Positions 1-12,908 of a stretch of DNA of 64,000 nucleotides are shown piece after piece; within the stretch, counting starts at the first letter, position 1; every line of letters starts with the position of its first letter. The stretch spans positions 21,801,501 through 21,865,500 of the forward strand of contig OZ005620.1 in NCBI GenBank assembly GCA_963930655.1. The letters are read 5' to 3'. The DNA comes from Myrica gale (taxonomy: Eukaryota; Streptophyta; Magnoliopsida; Fagales; Myricaceae). The notes beneath the pieces are model-generated. The model saw nothing but the letters and a program-made list of their open reading frames with translations, was not told the origin of the DNA and did no database searches. Made by a program: the position numbers and the translations under genes.

Positions 1-3000
1 TCTCCCCTCTTCGTCATCCCCGCAGACCCAGATGACCCAAGTACCGGTTGACCCGAAACCTGACTCGGTGACTCCGCCGAGGCCCGAGTTGAGGGCTTTG
101 TGTGAGAGTATGGACGGGAAGGGGTTGAGGATGTTCATAATGAAGCGCCCAAAAGAGCGGAATACAATCTGGGCCGAGCTTCTCGGCGCAATGGTGTGTG
201 CGGCGGACCCGGCGGCGATGGTCTTGGATGCCATGGATGGGTTTTATAGCGCAAATAGCTTCAAGTCGGAGTTTAAGGGCGATGAAGAATTGATTAGGTT
301 GAGGAGGTCTTGTGTGCTATTGTTGGAAACAGTGATGGGGATTAAGGCCAATGTGAGCGTGGGAGTGAAGGATAGAGCGAAGGCGTTGTTAGTGCAGTGG
401 AAAGATAAGACGAGCCCGAATGAAGCACGCATGTTTGAAGTGTTGGGGTTGTTGCATCTGGTGGCGGTGTATGGGTTGCGGTCTGAGTTCAACGTGGATG
501 AGCTTGTGGATTACTTTGTCACGATCGCACAATTTCGGCAAGCTGTGGAATTGTGCCGAGTTATCGGTTTGGGGCATAAAGTTGTTGGTAAGGTGGCGAA
601 TGCTTTGATTTGATTTAGATAATCAAAAAATAATAATCTGAAGGTTGTTTATTCCGTGATGTTTTACCTTTCATGGATCATACATGCATATTACATCAAT
701 TTCGGAGTTTGCAAGTGGCCTGTCGAACTAAGGGTCTCTGGCCAGTAATTGAAGGATGTAATGGAGCGAGCCAGTAATTGAAGGATGTAATCGAGCGAGG
801 TTAAATCTGGTGGACTAGCAAGAAGTGAACCTCAGAGAGGAAAATTTTTGAAGTTGTGTAATTTCCGTAGGATGAGCCGTGTTTCTTATTTTGTTTTTAC
901 CTCCTCTTGAATTGGTGTTACAACAACTCAAGTCATTAAGTGTTTCTGAAATCCAGGCCATTTTAAGAGACGCGAAAGTTTAAACCTGACTTTCGAGCAT
1001 GAAATTAAATTAGGAACTTGGTGGTAGAGTGGTGAGCAATGTAAGCCATTGTTTATGTTTAGAGAGGCCAAGTAGAAATCATGGACATGAGAGCCTCTAG
1101 GCATCTAAAGAGAAACTGTAGACACCATGGAAATTAAGAAAATACGAAGAGAAAAGACAGCCCCTTTTGTTTTATTACTGACATAGCTCTTGAATAGAAA
1201 GTTTTAAAGATAGTGGATCTGGAAGAAGTATTGGGGGAGATGGGAGAGTGCTGGAATTGTGGCATTTTCATGCTTAGCATATGCTAGATGTATGGGTCGC
1301 AGACTTCTTTTGAGCATGTTTTACCATTCCCATTCAAGCTGAGACCTGAGAGTCAGATTTCTATTTTTCATGCTTCACAGTTTTTTTTATTGGGGAATTT
1401 CTTTCCGATATCATTGTTCTGGATGTAAGCTCTCACAGGGAGATATTTGATTCCTCTGGGGTAGTCTGACATAAGAGATATAGGACTCATAGTACATCAA
1501 ATTTGGAGTCTGCAAGAGGTCTCTTGAACTAAGTGTCTCTGACCAGTAATTGAAGACAGTAATGGAGAGAGGTCAAATTTGGCAGACTAGTGAGAAGTAA
1601 ACCTCAGAAAGTGGAAATTTTTTGAGGTTGTGGAATTTCCACAGGATGAGCAGTGTTTCTGACTTGCGTGCCTTAAATTTAAATTAGGAACCTTGTGGTA
1701 GAGTGTTGGGAAATGTAAGCCATTGTTTATGTTTAGTGAGGCTAAGTAGAAATCATGGACACGGAAGCCTCTAGGCATCTAAAAAGAAACTGTAGACACG
1801 ATGAAAATTAATAAAGTATGAAGAAAATAGATAGACCCCCTTTTGTCTGATTACAGTGCTGGAATTGTGGCAATGTCATGCTTTGCACATGCTAGATGCA
1901 TGTGTAGCCATGCTCTGCATAGGGACACTTCTTTTGAGCAGCTTTTGCCATTCCTTGTCCAGCTAAGAGTTGGGTTTGTTTTTTTTCCTAGCTTTGCAGC
2001 TTCTTTATTGGGGAATACCCTCTCCAGATCATCATTGTTCTGGATGTAAGCATTCACATGGATATACTTGGTTCCACTTTGGTAGTCTGACATAAGAGTC
2101 AAATGCATCTATGGTTCTTTGCAAATCTCATTCAGAAACTTATAAGTAAGGGGAAGCAACTTCTGGCCATCAAAGTTTTTGAATTTATGCTGACTGAAAA
2201 GTTTCCTCCGGTACCCCTGTTGAAAGCCTATTTGAAGGATGTCAAGAACCTTGCTATGACAGTTCGGAAAGATGGAAATGAATCTCGTATGGCACTGGTA
2301 ATTTTCTGTTTCCTTAATTTGCAGGATACCTTTTGCAATTCAAAATCGAAAAGTTGCTGTTTGCTATACTTTCTTAAGATTCTCATGCAGAATGAGGCCA
2401 CAGCCAAAGAAGTCAGTGCAATGAAATCAGTTGTCAAAATCATTGAAAGCCACAATCTTTACTCTGAGTATCCACGGGTAAATCTTGAAAAGCGTATTGA
2501 GGCTCTGGAGAAGCTGGTCGCAAACAGAAAACGATCTGGAGCTGCTCCTCCTGCCAAACCTCATCAGCTGCAACGGAAACAGCAGCAGTAGCCAAAGAAG
2601 CAGAAGAGACATCTGCAGCTCAAGGAGCAGCAGCAGAATCGAAGCAAGCGTCCTCGAACAGTTGCTCCAGTTGATCAAGCAGCAGTCCCTATAGCTGGTG
2701 GTGCCAGTTCTATTCCCATTATCAACAATCTCATCTACAGTTGGCAGGTTTGCTGTCAGATTGTCCTGCTCCATATGTGAGCTCGTCAGCCACGCCCTAT
2801 GGCATGGTTGGCCAGAGTCCTACAATTGCCTCTTACACGGGCTCATCAGCTGGGCAGTATGGTTTGCCAAGAGCCCCTGTGGGCTTTGCTGGGAACCCAA
2901 GCCCAGCTAGTTCCCAACTATACTCAGCAGAAACATATCTGCCATCTGGTTATTATGATAGGCCAACTGCTTATGGCAGATATGGCGCGCCATCTGAATA

Positions 3001-3025
3001 CCATCCATCTTACTATCCTCAGTAG
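1..3025 (+). pseudogene. FRIGIDA-like protein gene, 5'-partial, C-terminal end disrupted
   Basis: Related to FRIGIDA-like (FRL) proteins, plant nuclear factors linked to flowering time. The frame is already open at base 2, so the protein begins off the left edge. Exon 1 runs to about 587 (donor G|GTAAGG). A 1.5-kb intron follows, then an exon from about 2121-2136 to 2297, an intron 2298-2390 (GT..AG, 93 bp) and the last exon from 2391. Visible family signatures are LRALCESMDGKGL, VLDAMDGFY, FNVDELVDYFVTIA, KLISKGKQLLAIKVFEF, KFPPVPLLKAYL and NEATAKEVSAMKSV. Oddities: the best-aligned exon 2 boundary (near 2121) lacks an AG, so splicing may use the AG at 2135. A TAG at 2589 ends the reading frame in a Gln-rich stretch. 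Homologous low-complexity C-terminal sequence goes on to 3025, but in another frame after about 2741. The FRIGIDA core could still be made as a truncated protein, so a short functional allele cannot be excluded. [Confidence was not given in the original answer; the 0 is a placeholder, not an estimate.]. Confidence 0.
640..2099 (+). repeat. Diverged tandem duplication inside the FRL intron
   Basis: The intron consists largely of two direct copies, about 640-1478 and 1479-2099. Matching landmarks in the same order are CTCTGRCCAGTAATTGAAG (about 750 and 1537), TGTAAGCCATTGTTTATGTT (about 1040 and 1716), GTGCTGGAATTGTGGCA (about 1248 and 1855), TTTTGAGCA (about 1309 and 1932) and GGTAGTCTGACATAAGAG (about 1460 and 2082). 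Copy 2 lacks part of copy 1. No coding potential is seen. Confidence 0.75.
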
Positions 3026-5720
3026 CTCTATATGCTCTGTCTCTGATGGTATATAATTTTGGATGGTATCAGAACTTTTGCCAGTGCAGCACTGGTTATG
3101 GCAAAGCATGGCTTGCTTTTTTAATCACCATGATTGAGGTATAAGGAACTAGCTATCCTGATTAAGGATGGTGGGATTATGTGTAGTGTCAAGTTCTTAA
3201 TTGCCTGGACTACTATACATATCACTTCTTAGGTTACTGGCGATCTCCATTCCTTTCCAGTAGCAGTTCTTTGTTGACGACTGTTTTACTTCGATTTTTA
3301 TACAAGTTTTTTCCCAGGTCATCTAAATCAACTCTTTTTTTTCACGCTGTTAAAAGAGAATATACGTTTTTGCGTTTTTGGGGCTTGCTCGTCAGCATAT
3401 CCCGAGCAGATGAAACTACTCATCTGCTCTTCAAAGGGGCCTTCGTGCATTGGAATCCTGGATCCTTTGTTCAGTGGCAACAAAGGTTGTCTTTTATGTT
3501 GCTGTATTAGTAATAGGAACAAAATATTTTGTTGTAAGATTAGTATTTGGATCTTATAACATCATTCGGGAGATGGATTTGTGCCAGAAAGTGCTGTGCA
3601 AATCAGAATGGAACTTTTATATTCTCTCTTCTCACTTCCTGTTGAACCTCTCGACAGTAGAGAATGGGAGGATTGTTTTTAGTTGTGAGATTAACCTCAT
3701 CTTTGTGCATCTTCCACATGGATGAAGATTTGTGCCTAAAATGTAATTTGAAGTGATGGTCCTACTATGTTCATGAGCATTGGATCTAATACCTTCACAA
3801 ACACGACCTGTTCTCGTTCTCCCTTCTTCTTTTTCTCTCTTATGAAACTTTTGAACTTTTTCTGGAATCGGTCAATTTCCAGAACGAGTTTTTTTTTTAT
3901 GATTTTGAATTCTGTTTCATTTTTCCTCTGGTGAGTGTTTTGTCCCATTGGAGCTTTTCTTGCATCTTATGCAAGTTGGTGTTTAAAAGATGTTCCGCTT
4001 GTCATCTATAACTAAGTTGTTTTTGATAGTTTACTGTCGGCATCCAATTTCTGTCTAGGATTTTAGGTCTAGTTAGGAGGTCAACTGCTCCAATAATTTG
4101 GAAGCAAGCTTGATTTTAGACTGGTTGTGCAGCTAGTTGTACTGCAATTGAACTGTAACGTGATAACTGTAAAAAGAGTATTCTTGTATAACATTGGCTT
4201 GGCAAATTTTTTGTTTAGATGCATTGTCAAAGACTAGCGACATGACTCTCAAATGAAGATGTCCAGTTCGATGGTAGTTCAGTTCTTTATGAGACTCGTG
4301 TCACTTTGTACCAAAGAGTACCAAAGACAATATATCTAACATATTTCAGTTCAATGGTGTCGTGGATACGTATCAGTACTTTACTGCCCTGTTTTCCAGA
4401 CCAGTGAGCAGCACCCACCTCTCTCTCTCTCTCTCTCTCTCAATAACACTCGAATTGGCTAAAGTTGTTTAAAGCACACAAATTGAATGGAGGCAAGCTG
4501 GTTGGTGAAGGAATTATTTGGTCCATAAGCCGCATAAATAATTGTCAGTAATTCTTAGAAAAAAAATTGTCAGTAATTTATTGCGCTGCACGACAGCACA
4601 TAGAAACTTGGCAGGAGACAGCTTCTGGATGTGCCTGTGTTTTCTGCAGAGACAATGGGGAAGCTATAAGTCTAGAGGATCGAAGGGTTCTTGATACCTC
4701 AATCATTATTCGAAAACTCTGTTAATCTTGGTAATACGTAACTACTAAACATTTAGCTAATGAATTCGTATCTATTTTGAGTTGAAATCTCAATCCTTAT
4801 ATGTACAAATAACAATTTAGATAACAAAAACACTGATTATTATTGAACCCAGAAGACACTGCAGAGAGAACATCAAAAAAATAAATAAGCACACAGAAAG
4901 ATAGTTTACAGCAACTAAAGTTTTTACTTCTTGTTGTAAGCAAACTTAAAGGTTGAAGTTTCATACCTAAAACTTTGCTTATTTGTTATCTTACTAGTTG
5001 TGAGTTTCCGAAATGGGGTCTCAATCTGTTTGCCTGGACCTAACAAGGTAAAAATTAGAGAAAGCTGCTGAAGCATTATAGCTCTTACTACATTAGATTC
5101 TTACTGCTGCCTGATCAATCTGAACCAGAAAAAATAAGCTTAAGCAAAAAGATCCTCATAGCTGGATTTGGTGGGGGAGATCCTGATGTTCCAGCAGTAA
5201 CATGGTTCCAAAGTTGCATTCTACAGTTGGTAAACTCACCTCAGCTTGGTTACAATTTCCCTTCAAATCATGTCAAAGTTAGCATGTCGAGGATTACAAT
5301 GAACAAAACCCAGTTTGGTGCTTCAATTTGTGTACCCAGGAAAAAAAATATCTGCATCTCTTTAACCACTTATCTCAGGCCATTTGACATTGACGTTTCA
5401 ATCTTCCAACCATAATTCACAATAATGACTGGTCCATTTATACAAACCACTCAATTTGCAGAGGTGATTAGATAATTATCGGATTAACAGGGGTAACAAT
5501 TTAATATATATATAAAAAAACAATATAGTAAAAAGAAAGAAGCAGCCTATCAGTCTTGCCTAATTATAACAAAATTGACTATGGGCATTTAAATAACTCG
5601 GATTTGGTTTTTTACCCTTTGGGCCCGTTGGAGAGGGAAGTACTTGAGTTGCTGAGAAAAAGAAAGGGTTGGGATTGTAAATAGTAAAAAATGTGCTGAG
5701 AAAATCACTTTCGAGTTTCG
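3026..5720. other. 3' flank of FRL gene and intergenic DNA
   Basis: The first several hundred bases probably include the FRL 3' untranslated region. Beyond that I see no exon, RNA gene or clear mobile element; short open frames here have no recognisable domain. The one simple repeat is a (CT)n tract at about 4419-4441. Confidence 0.5.
4419..4441. repeat. (CT)n microsatellite
   Basis: About eleven uninterrupted CT dinucleotides in intergenic DNA. Confidence 0.9.
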
Positions 5721-5723
5721 GTA

Positions 5724-5950
5724 AGGGCATGTTAGTTTGAGTGTTTTTTTTAGTATTTGCGTACTACTTTTATATTTACATGTTAAACATCACAATATAT
5801 ACGTATTCCAATACAACAGTTTATAATTTTTTTTTACAAATATCAATCCCTTTTAACAATTTCTGCACGCATGTCAATACAATTTTAATATCACTCAAAT
5901 ATTCACAATTTTATTAGAATTCTACAAATTTCTTCCAAACGAACATCACC
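5724..5950 (-). mobile_element. Tourist-like (PIF/Harbinger-type) MITE
   Basis: A 227-bp AT-rich element with imperfect terminal inverted repeats: GGGCATGTTAGTTTGAG on the left, and GGTGATGTTCGTTTGG as the reverse complement of the right end. It is flanked by TAA at 5721-5723 and 5951-5953, the 3-bp target duplication typical of PIF/Harbinger elements. No coding capacity. Its interior motif ATTGACATGCGTG (minus strand) recurs in related copies near 27.3 and 32.4 kb. It lies about 0.45 kb upstream of the WRKY start. Confidence 0.75.
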
Positions 5951-6263
5951 TAAGCTTTTTTTAGGTAACGAGGGAAATTCGGGTACCCAGTCACGTGCAC
6001 TGAGCTCAGACTGACCAGACGCAGTATACGCACGAAGTGGACTCAAGGCCACAACAAATCTCGGACCATGTAACCCTCCCAAACTAATGATCACGAAGAA
6101 TTATTTGCACATTCAAATTTAAGATCTAAGGAGGAAGAAATCCTTAAGCCACAAACTGTGACCACTCAGACCTAGCAGTTTATCACCTGAGCCTTTTGAA
6201 CCACCGAAAACGTTTAAAACGACAAGGCAATGACAGACCCCTCCAGATCCAATGTTAGTAACA

Positions 6264-6269
6264 AGTCAA
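6264..6269 (-). promoter_or_regulatory. Possible W-box upstream of the WRKY gene
   Basis: AGTCAA, the reverse complement of TTGACT, lies about 140 bp upstream of the WRKY ATG. WRKY proteins bind TTGAC(C/T), and WRKY genes are often auto- or cross-regulated. A single six-base match is weak evidence. Confidence 0.3.
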
Positions 6270-6407
6270 CTACGTCTCAATCTCTGTCTCGTCTCTGACA
6301 AAGAGCTTCCCAAACACACACAAACCCACCCGAAAATGGCGATTCTGCCCCTCCTTTCTCCCCCTCCGTAACGTTAAGTCACTTAACTCTCCCCCCAAAT
6401 CGAAGAT

Positions 6408-9400
6408 ATGGCGCAGACTCAAACCTCGTCTCTGTCCGAGCTCCGACTCAGTAGCTCCGGTGACTTGGCGCCGGGCAACAGCGATGATCCGGGTCAGCCA
6501 GGGTCGAGCTCGGCCGCCTCCGCTAAGTACAAGCTTATGTCGCCAGCCAAGCTCCCGATCTCTAGGTCCGCATGTATCACGATCCCACCTGGCCTAAGCC
6601 CGACGTCGTTTCTCGAGTCCCCTGTGCTCCTCTCCAACATGAAGGTCAGGTTCGGTTCGGTGTCGTTATGTCTTGCACCCTCTTTTTTTTTTGGGTTCTT
6701 TTTTCGAAATGTAGTGCGGCTTTGGATAAGGTTTGTGCTTTCTGTTTGGTTATCAAGAAAATAAACAAAGAAAAGAACAGCGCCTTTTGAAGTATAGCCA
6801 GTGTTAGTTACTCAGCTTAACCTTTGGAATTAAAGAACCTTTTAAAATAGCTTCTTTCTGCTGGTAAATCTTTTTATTCGAGTTTCTCTTGCTACAATTT
6901 CTGAGAGTATCTCTCAGGACTACGCGTCGTTACGGCTCTCAAATTTGTAGGAGCTCTCCGCGTGGTGTTGAAGTATAGTGGAGAATAGGACATGAATGAT
7001 GTGAGTTAGATACTTCAAATTGAGCCAAAAGGAGATGCTTTCTTTGTTTTCAGCAAAAAATCGAAAATTCTGACTACTATTTCTGTCCTTTTAGCAATTT
7101 AGGTCTTTTTTCTTCCAAGGTCAAGTAGATTTCACTATCTGTGGGCTTGAGCTGGGACCGTTAGATTCTGATGCTTGCTCATATAGTATTGTATTGTTAT
7201 GTGTGTTGGCTCCTTTATGTTATGCTATATGGCATTTGCTTTGCGGGGAATAGTTTGTTCTAATGGAATTTGCTTTTGATGAATGTGGACTTTCCCTTCC
7301 AAAGTCTGAACGGTCTTCTTTTATTAGTTTTCTTCATTTTTTCTTAAATTTCAGTGTTGTTTTTTTCGCATAATGAATCTTTCCTTTTGGTTGGGTGCTT
7401 TGCCCTTTTTGTTTCTCTTCGTTTTTAAAGGTATTTTCTTTGGTGTGCAATATGAACCTTCTCCATTTGTGTGTTGTAGAATATGGAATAACATGCGTCA
7501 GCTCACAGTAGTGACCATTACTATTTGATAAATGTGCCGCAACGGCGGGTAATAGCACAAGGAAGGATTGAGAGAATGTGGGTCAAGCTGATGAGAAAAA
7601 GATGTGATTGTTCTAGTATTAATGGAGTGTAGGTGGGTATATAATTTTTAAATTCGATAGATATTCGGGAAGACATCGCTTTGTTGAGTTGAGAATATAG
7701 ATATATTTATTATACTTACCATTAGCAAACTTGTATTGTAAAACAACAAATGAAGGAATTTCGATCGCATAGTGAAAAGAGAAGTGTACGGACTCTGCTT
7801 TTGGTTACCTTTACCTTCTTTATGTTTTATTCGTCTAATTGGATTTGCCTTGTGGTATAAAGTTGCTAGAATTAGTTTGATCATCTCATTGATTAGATGA
7901 GCTTGAACTTCATCAGTAAGAATTATTAGTCACAAATTTGTCAGATTTCCTGTTAGAACACAGACGTGGAATAGTTTTGTGAAACTGTTCTGAATTCATG
8001 GGTCAATTAATTGCGTGGGTAGTGCAAAATATTCCTCTATTTTTCCTTTTCTGAACTAGAGTGCAATATCATTCTTCTTCTTCTTCTTCTTATAAGATTT
8101 TACTCCCATACTTGACACCACAGGCTTATCAAAAGAAGGCTTCTGAAGAAGTAGTTTATAAGTTGTTTTTTCATTGTATCCTGCAGGCAGAACCCTCTCC
8201 AACTACTGGTTCGTTAATTAAGCCTCAAGTGGTGCATGGCTCTGTTGGTTCTTCTGCACATCTACTAACTACAGTTTGCTCCAACACCGAGACCTTCAAT
8301 GAAAGAAATTCCAGCTGCTTCGAATTTAAACCACACGCTATATCAAATATGGTATTGTTCAATGAATGACACATGATCTATTATATATGTTTAGATGGCC
8401 CCAGAGATCCCGATTTTATGCTAATCAAAAGTTGCCTACATCTACCTCTGCACAAGAATCCATATAACAGGCCTTAGAGATATCTTCTCCTACTAGACGT
8501 TGAGGAACAGTAATCTTAAAAGTTCAATGAGTTCCTTATCTCTTGGCATTTTCTCTTGAGAAATTTCATAAATGTTGTGCAAGTCGCTAGATAAAAAGTG
8601 ATGTGTTTACTTACTTCATTACTTTCAATACTATGCTGTCGTGGATTATTTGCAGAGAGATGCAACAGATATGATAGATGAAGCTCCTTTTTAACCTGAA
8701 CTCTCTGTCTCTCTTTCTCAAATAGCTATTCAACTGTAAAATCTGGAATTGGGTTCGTTGTGTGGCTAACAGTACGCCTTACCAGTTTTATGTTCATGCA
8801 AACGAGAAAAGTATGCTCAACTAACTCTGAGGTACTGGTTACCTAATATTATTATTTATTTCAAGGTTCCTACAGATCTGAATCACCAGAGAAGTGAACA
8901 GTCTATGCAAGTCCTAGGTCAGCGCCAGCCTCGTGCTTTTCCATCATCACCAACAGTGAAAAGTGAGATGGCAGTTTCCTCAAACGACTTTAATCTTTCA
9001 GCGCCAATGCAGATAGTATCTTCAGGGCCTAGCCCACCTGCTGAAGTCGATTCAGATGAGCTAAACCATAGAGGGGCCTGCAATACTGGGTTGCAAGCTT
9101 TACAATTTGATCATAAAGGAAGTGGAATTTCTACCGTTGCTGAGAGACCATCCAACGATGGATATAACTGGCGAAAATATGGACAGAAACTTGTTAAAGG
9201 AAGTGAATTTCCACGTAGCTATTATAAATGCACACATCCTAACTGTGAAGTGAAAAAGCTGTTTGAGCGTGCTCATGATGGACAGATAACTGAGATCATT
9301 TACAAGGGGACACATGATCATCCTAAACCCCAGCCGAGTCGCCGATATACTGCTGGTGCTATTATGACTGTCCCTGAAGAAAGATCTGATAAGGCTCCAT

Positions 9401-11850
9401 CTCTAAGTGGTCGAGATGGTAAGGAAGAAACTTCACAATGATTTATGTTGAGGAGCTTTCATGGACTATCTATGTGCTTCCTTTTCATGGTCTTAACTTT
9501 TGCATTGCAGAGAAGTCTGGTTTATATGGACAGATGTCCCAAACAGTTGAGCCAAATGGTACTCCTGACCTATCTCCTGCCACAGCAAATGACGATAGTC
9601 TAGATGGTGCAGGTTCTATACCAAATAGGACCAATGATGAGGTTGATGATGATGATTTTTTCTCAAAGCGGAGGTATGATGGTTCACAATCGAGGCTTTA
9701 GGTTTTTCCAAAGTTGTGCTTATGTGCTAACCAATGAATTGTTGGAATGTATTAAGCAGGAAAATGGACATGGGCGGGGTTGACGTCACTCCAGTGGTTA
9801 AGCCTATCCGCGAACCACGTGTAGTTGTTCAAACTCTTAGTGAGGTAGATATACTGGATGATGGGTATCGCTGGCGCAAATATGGGCAGAAGGTGGTCAG
9901 AGGCAATCCTAATCCAAGGTATGCTTACAAGTTTACGATCAGGTATACAGTTACAGATAACATAATTTACTGATCCAATCTGTTTCCACCCATATTGGGA
10001 TCGTTTCAAAATGATTTTATGCATATTAATTTTTTCATTTTCCTCTACTGAGCAAATGAAATGTAATTGTTAGAGTGATGGTTTCAAACTGATAGCACTG
10101 CTTATTGCTAACAATTAATGATCAGCGTTTCTGACGCAGTATGTGTTGCTTTGCAATTATCATAGTCCATAGACCAGTAATGGGTCAAGCAATGGATTTT
10201 TCTAGTGACATTGTCATATCTTCATAGGAAGATGTTTTTTGTGTTTTCTTTTCTTTGGTGTTGCATTGAGTGATGAATAAACATACTTAAGTTTACATAA
10301 CGTGAGCATAAGTCAGTGCTCCATTCAGCTGGTCCAGTGTATGTGGAAATCTTTGGGGCTCTTCTTTTAAATCTGGCCTATTTTGGTGATGCATGAAATA
10401 TTGGATGTGGTACATCGCTCAAGAGAGTTGCATGGGAGAGATCTGTGTATATCTTGCACATATTACATAAGAATAGGCTAGCGTGTCGAACAATTTCTTT
10501 TGACGGACTAGAGGATGATATGAATGACATTGTGAATACTTGTATGGCACATGCTAAACCAGTGAAAATTCAGTTCTTGCATGTGCTGCTTCTTGATTAT
10601 TATGGCTCATGATGCCTGTCGACTCTCTCTCTCTCTCTATCTCCTATCTTCATTTCGTACATTGCCTTCGAAAGATGTAAGGGATCCATAGATTAAGTTC
10701 TTGTTTGAATCACCGATCTTAGTATTTTGGAGTGTCTGCTTCAGATAATGGAAATCAGGTGGCAGATCATGTGGGTATCAACATATTTTGTAAAGGTGCT
10801 GTACCATCAAGTCATAAAAAGAGAATAAGTGGCAAAAATCTGTTCAGTGTATGTCTTCTATAACAATTTTTTTGATAAGTTTTACACAACCAGTGGACCT
10901 TGAACCTGTGACTTCCAATTCCATCCCATTCTTGTGGAAGGAGGAAGTGCTGTTTTGTGTCTAACATTGTAATGCTCGAGCATAGTTGATTATTATTTCT
11001 TGACACGCGAGAAGACTGCTTATTGAACTTTGTGCCTACATCTGAGTATTGTCTTGACTAGTAGTTCCTGCCAACTCCTAGAATCACAAAGTTCATGTTT
11101 TTCTCTTTACTAAGGCTACTAGGCTCCTCAGCCTATTTCGTGGTGAGATTATAATGAAGCAAAGGTCTAATAATATGCTTCTGTGGTGTGAATATTGTTA
11201 TAGTAATTGTACATATTTGTCCTGCATATTGATGGGAAGTATGAATATGACTCCAACATGTACCTCTTATCTTCCTGCCAGGATCATTTTTCATTGCATC
11301 ATATGTTTCTAGCATAGTTAATATTTGCTGTTTGTTTTGCTCGCTTGTACGCAGGAGTTACTACAAGTGCACAAATGCTGGATGCCCTGTTCGAAAACAT
11401 GTGGAGAGGGCATCTCATGATCCCAAAGCAGTTATAACCACATATGAGGGAAAACACAATCATGACGTCCCTACTGCAAGGACAAGTAGCAATGACACTG
11501 CAGGACCCACTGCTGCAAGTGGACCATCAAGGATTAGACCAGAAGAAAGTGGTACCATTAGCCTTGATCTTGGTGTTGGGATGAGCTCAGCTGTTGAAAA
11601 TAGGTCCAATGACCACAAGCAGAAGCAGCATTCTGAGATTCTGGGAAGCCAAACTCACACTAACAGTTCACATTTTAAGGTAGTTCAAGCAACCCCAGTT
11701 TCCACATATTTTGGTGTTCTAAATAGTGGCTTGAGTCAATACGGATCTAGAGAGACCCAAAGTGAAGGCCGTAAGCTTGAAATTCCACCTTTAAACCATT
11801 CGTCCTACCCATTTCCACAGAACATGGGCAAGATCCTGATGGGTCCATGA
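6408..11850 (+). CDS. Group I WRKY transcription factor (WRKY3/4-like)
   Basis: Nuclear DNA-binding regulator of the two-WRKY-domain class; WRKY3/4 relatives act in stress and defence transcription. Six exons: 6408-6644, 8187-8351, 8866-9418, 9511-9673, 9760-9918 and 11355-11850. All have GT-AG junctions and sum to 1773 nt, or 590 residues. The N-terminal motif [22 protein letters not shown] is typical of this clade and supports the ATG at 6408. WRKYGQK occurs at residues 236-242 and again at 411-417, each followed by a C-X4-C...H-X-H zinc finger. The last intron splits the C-terminal WRKY domain at the conserved Pro-Arg site (NPNPR|SYYKC), a hallmark of group I genes. An NDEVDDDD acidic patch and a KRR basic cluster lie between the domains. 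Introns 1 and 5 are long (1542 and 1436 bp). No lesion is visible. Confidence 0.96.
10623..10640. repeat. Short (CT)n tract in WRKY intron 5
   Basis: A run of CT dinucleotides inside the last WRKY intron. Confidence 0.7.
10865..10960 (-). repeat. Possible degenerate SINE-like segment in WRKY intron 5
   Basis: Read on the minus strand it has a box-B-like GGTTCAAGGTCC followed by a short A-rich end (TATCAAAAAAATTG). This resembles common tRNA-derived plant SINE relics. No A-box or clear target duplication was found. Confidence 0.25.
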
Positions 11851-12779
11851 GATTGTTTAGTGTTACGAGAACAAAATAAGGTGCTGTGTGATGTTATTTG
11901 TTCACTTTCAGTTTTTCTGCTTTTCGGCAGTTCAGGACAAAAGGGCAAGAGTTTCTAGATGCAAATAGTTTCTTTTACATTTTACTTTTAGTATCTTGAG
12001 AGCTGTTCATGACATTGATTGCCTGCCTTTGAAGTCCAGTTCTGTCTGTATAATGTCAACTTCTTGGAGAAATACTTTGTATAAATATTGGGACTGGTAT
12101 TATTATCTGACAGGAAGACAAGTGTTGTAACTAAAATACTTTGAACTTGTAAGATATTGGTAAGAAATACAGTTTCATTGAGCCTTTCTGATGATTGTGT
12201 AAGCGAATTGCGTCATTCTACAGTCAAAAAGAGAATAGACATCTTATATGTGGGGTATACATCTTTTTTACTTTGCTTTTATGACTATGATATGATCATC
12301 CAAGGTCACCTGTTGTGCCGGTGCTTGTCGCTAGAGAGGTGTGGTTCTGGATTTGAGTCCGTGATTGGGTTAGGAGAGGGCTGGTCCCTAGGGGTGGCTA
12401 AGGTTGCCGCTGCAGAAGAGAAAAACCAGCCAAAGGTTATTTTACCTCTTTACAGAATTCTGATTGTTGGGGGATGAGGACAAACATATGATAATGGACT
12501 TTATGGTGAGAACTTTTTTTTGCACATGCTGCTGCAATGAGAAGCAACCACCATTTTGCAGCAACATATGATAATGGACAGACTTTTTGCTTTCTTTTTT
12601 TCGTTGTCCCAGCTCTCCAGCTCTTTGTGGATCTTTTCCAGCCCTCTGGTGGGCTTTGTTGTGCCCTGGTTATCAGTGTTTTTATTACTAGCTCGTCTAA
12701 GTCTCGGTAATTATGTATAACGTAATCGGTCACCGCTCTCCTTTACCTAGTAAGTATAGAGCATTCAGTCATTTTCTTC
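11851..12779. other. WRKY 3' flank and spacer
   Basis: Probably includes the WRKY 3' untranslated region up to about 12.17 kb. A 17-bp direct repeat AACATATGATAATGGAC occurs at about 12483 and 12563, bracketing some 63 bp. No gene is recognised. Confidence 0.45.
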
Positions 12780-12862
12780 TCCAGTAATCAAAAAGTGGAA
12801 CAAATGAAACTATTAATGATAGAGATCAAGTGCACTCACGGTAGTTTGTGGATCAAGAACAG
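12780..12862 (-). repeat. 83-bp direct repeat, copy 1 (exon/intron junction duplicate)
   Basis: Matches 19141-19223 with about two mismatches in 83 bp, in the same orientation. On the minus strand it covers the end of a coding exon reading EPVLDPQTT and the start of its intron (GTGAGTGCAC). It is therefore a duplicated piece of the decayed CPBP-like gene described at 19.2-20.15 kb. Confidence 0.9.
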
Positions 12863-12908
12863 TGAGCTGATCTTAACAAACACTGAAGCATCCATGATCC
12901 ATCGTGCA

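Noticed and set aside
3271-3725. Frames downstream of the FRL gene
   Set aside because: No family signature and overlapping in several frames; most likely 3' untranslated or spacer DNA.
10865-10960. tRNA gene in WRKY intron 5
   Set aside because: A box-B-like motif alone. No cloverleaf, A-box or acceptor stem could be built; at most a SINE relic.
12157-12733. Open frames on both strands downstream of the WRKY gene
   Set aside because: No domain or splice support; probably 3' flank. The 17-bp repeat inside looks like repair filler rather than a transposon.
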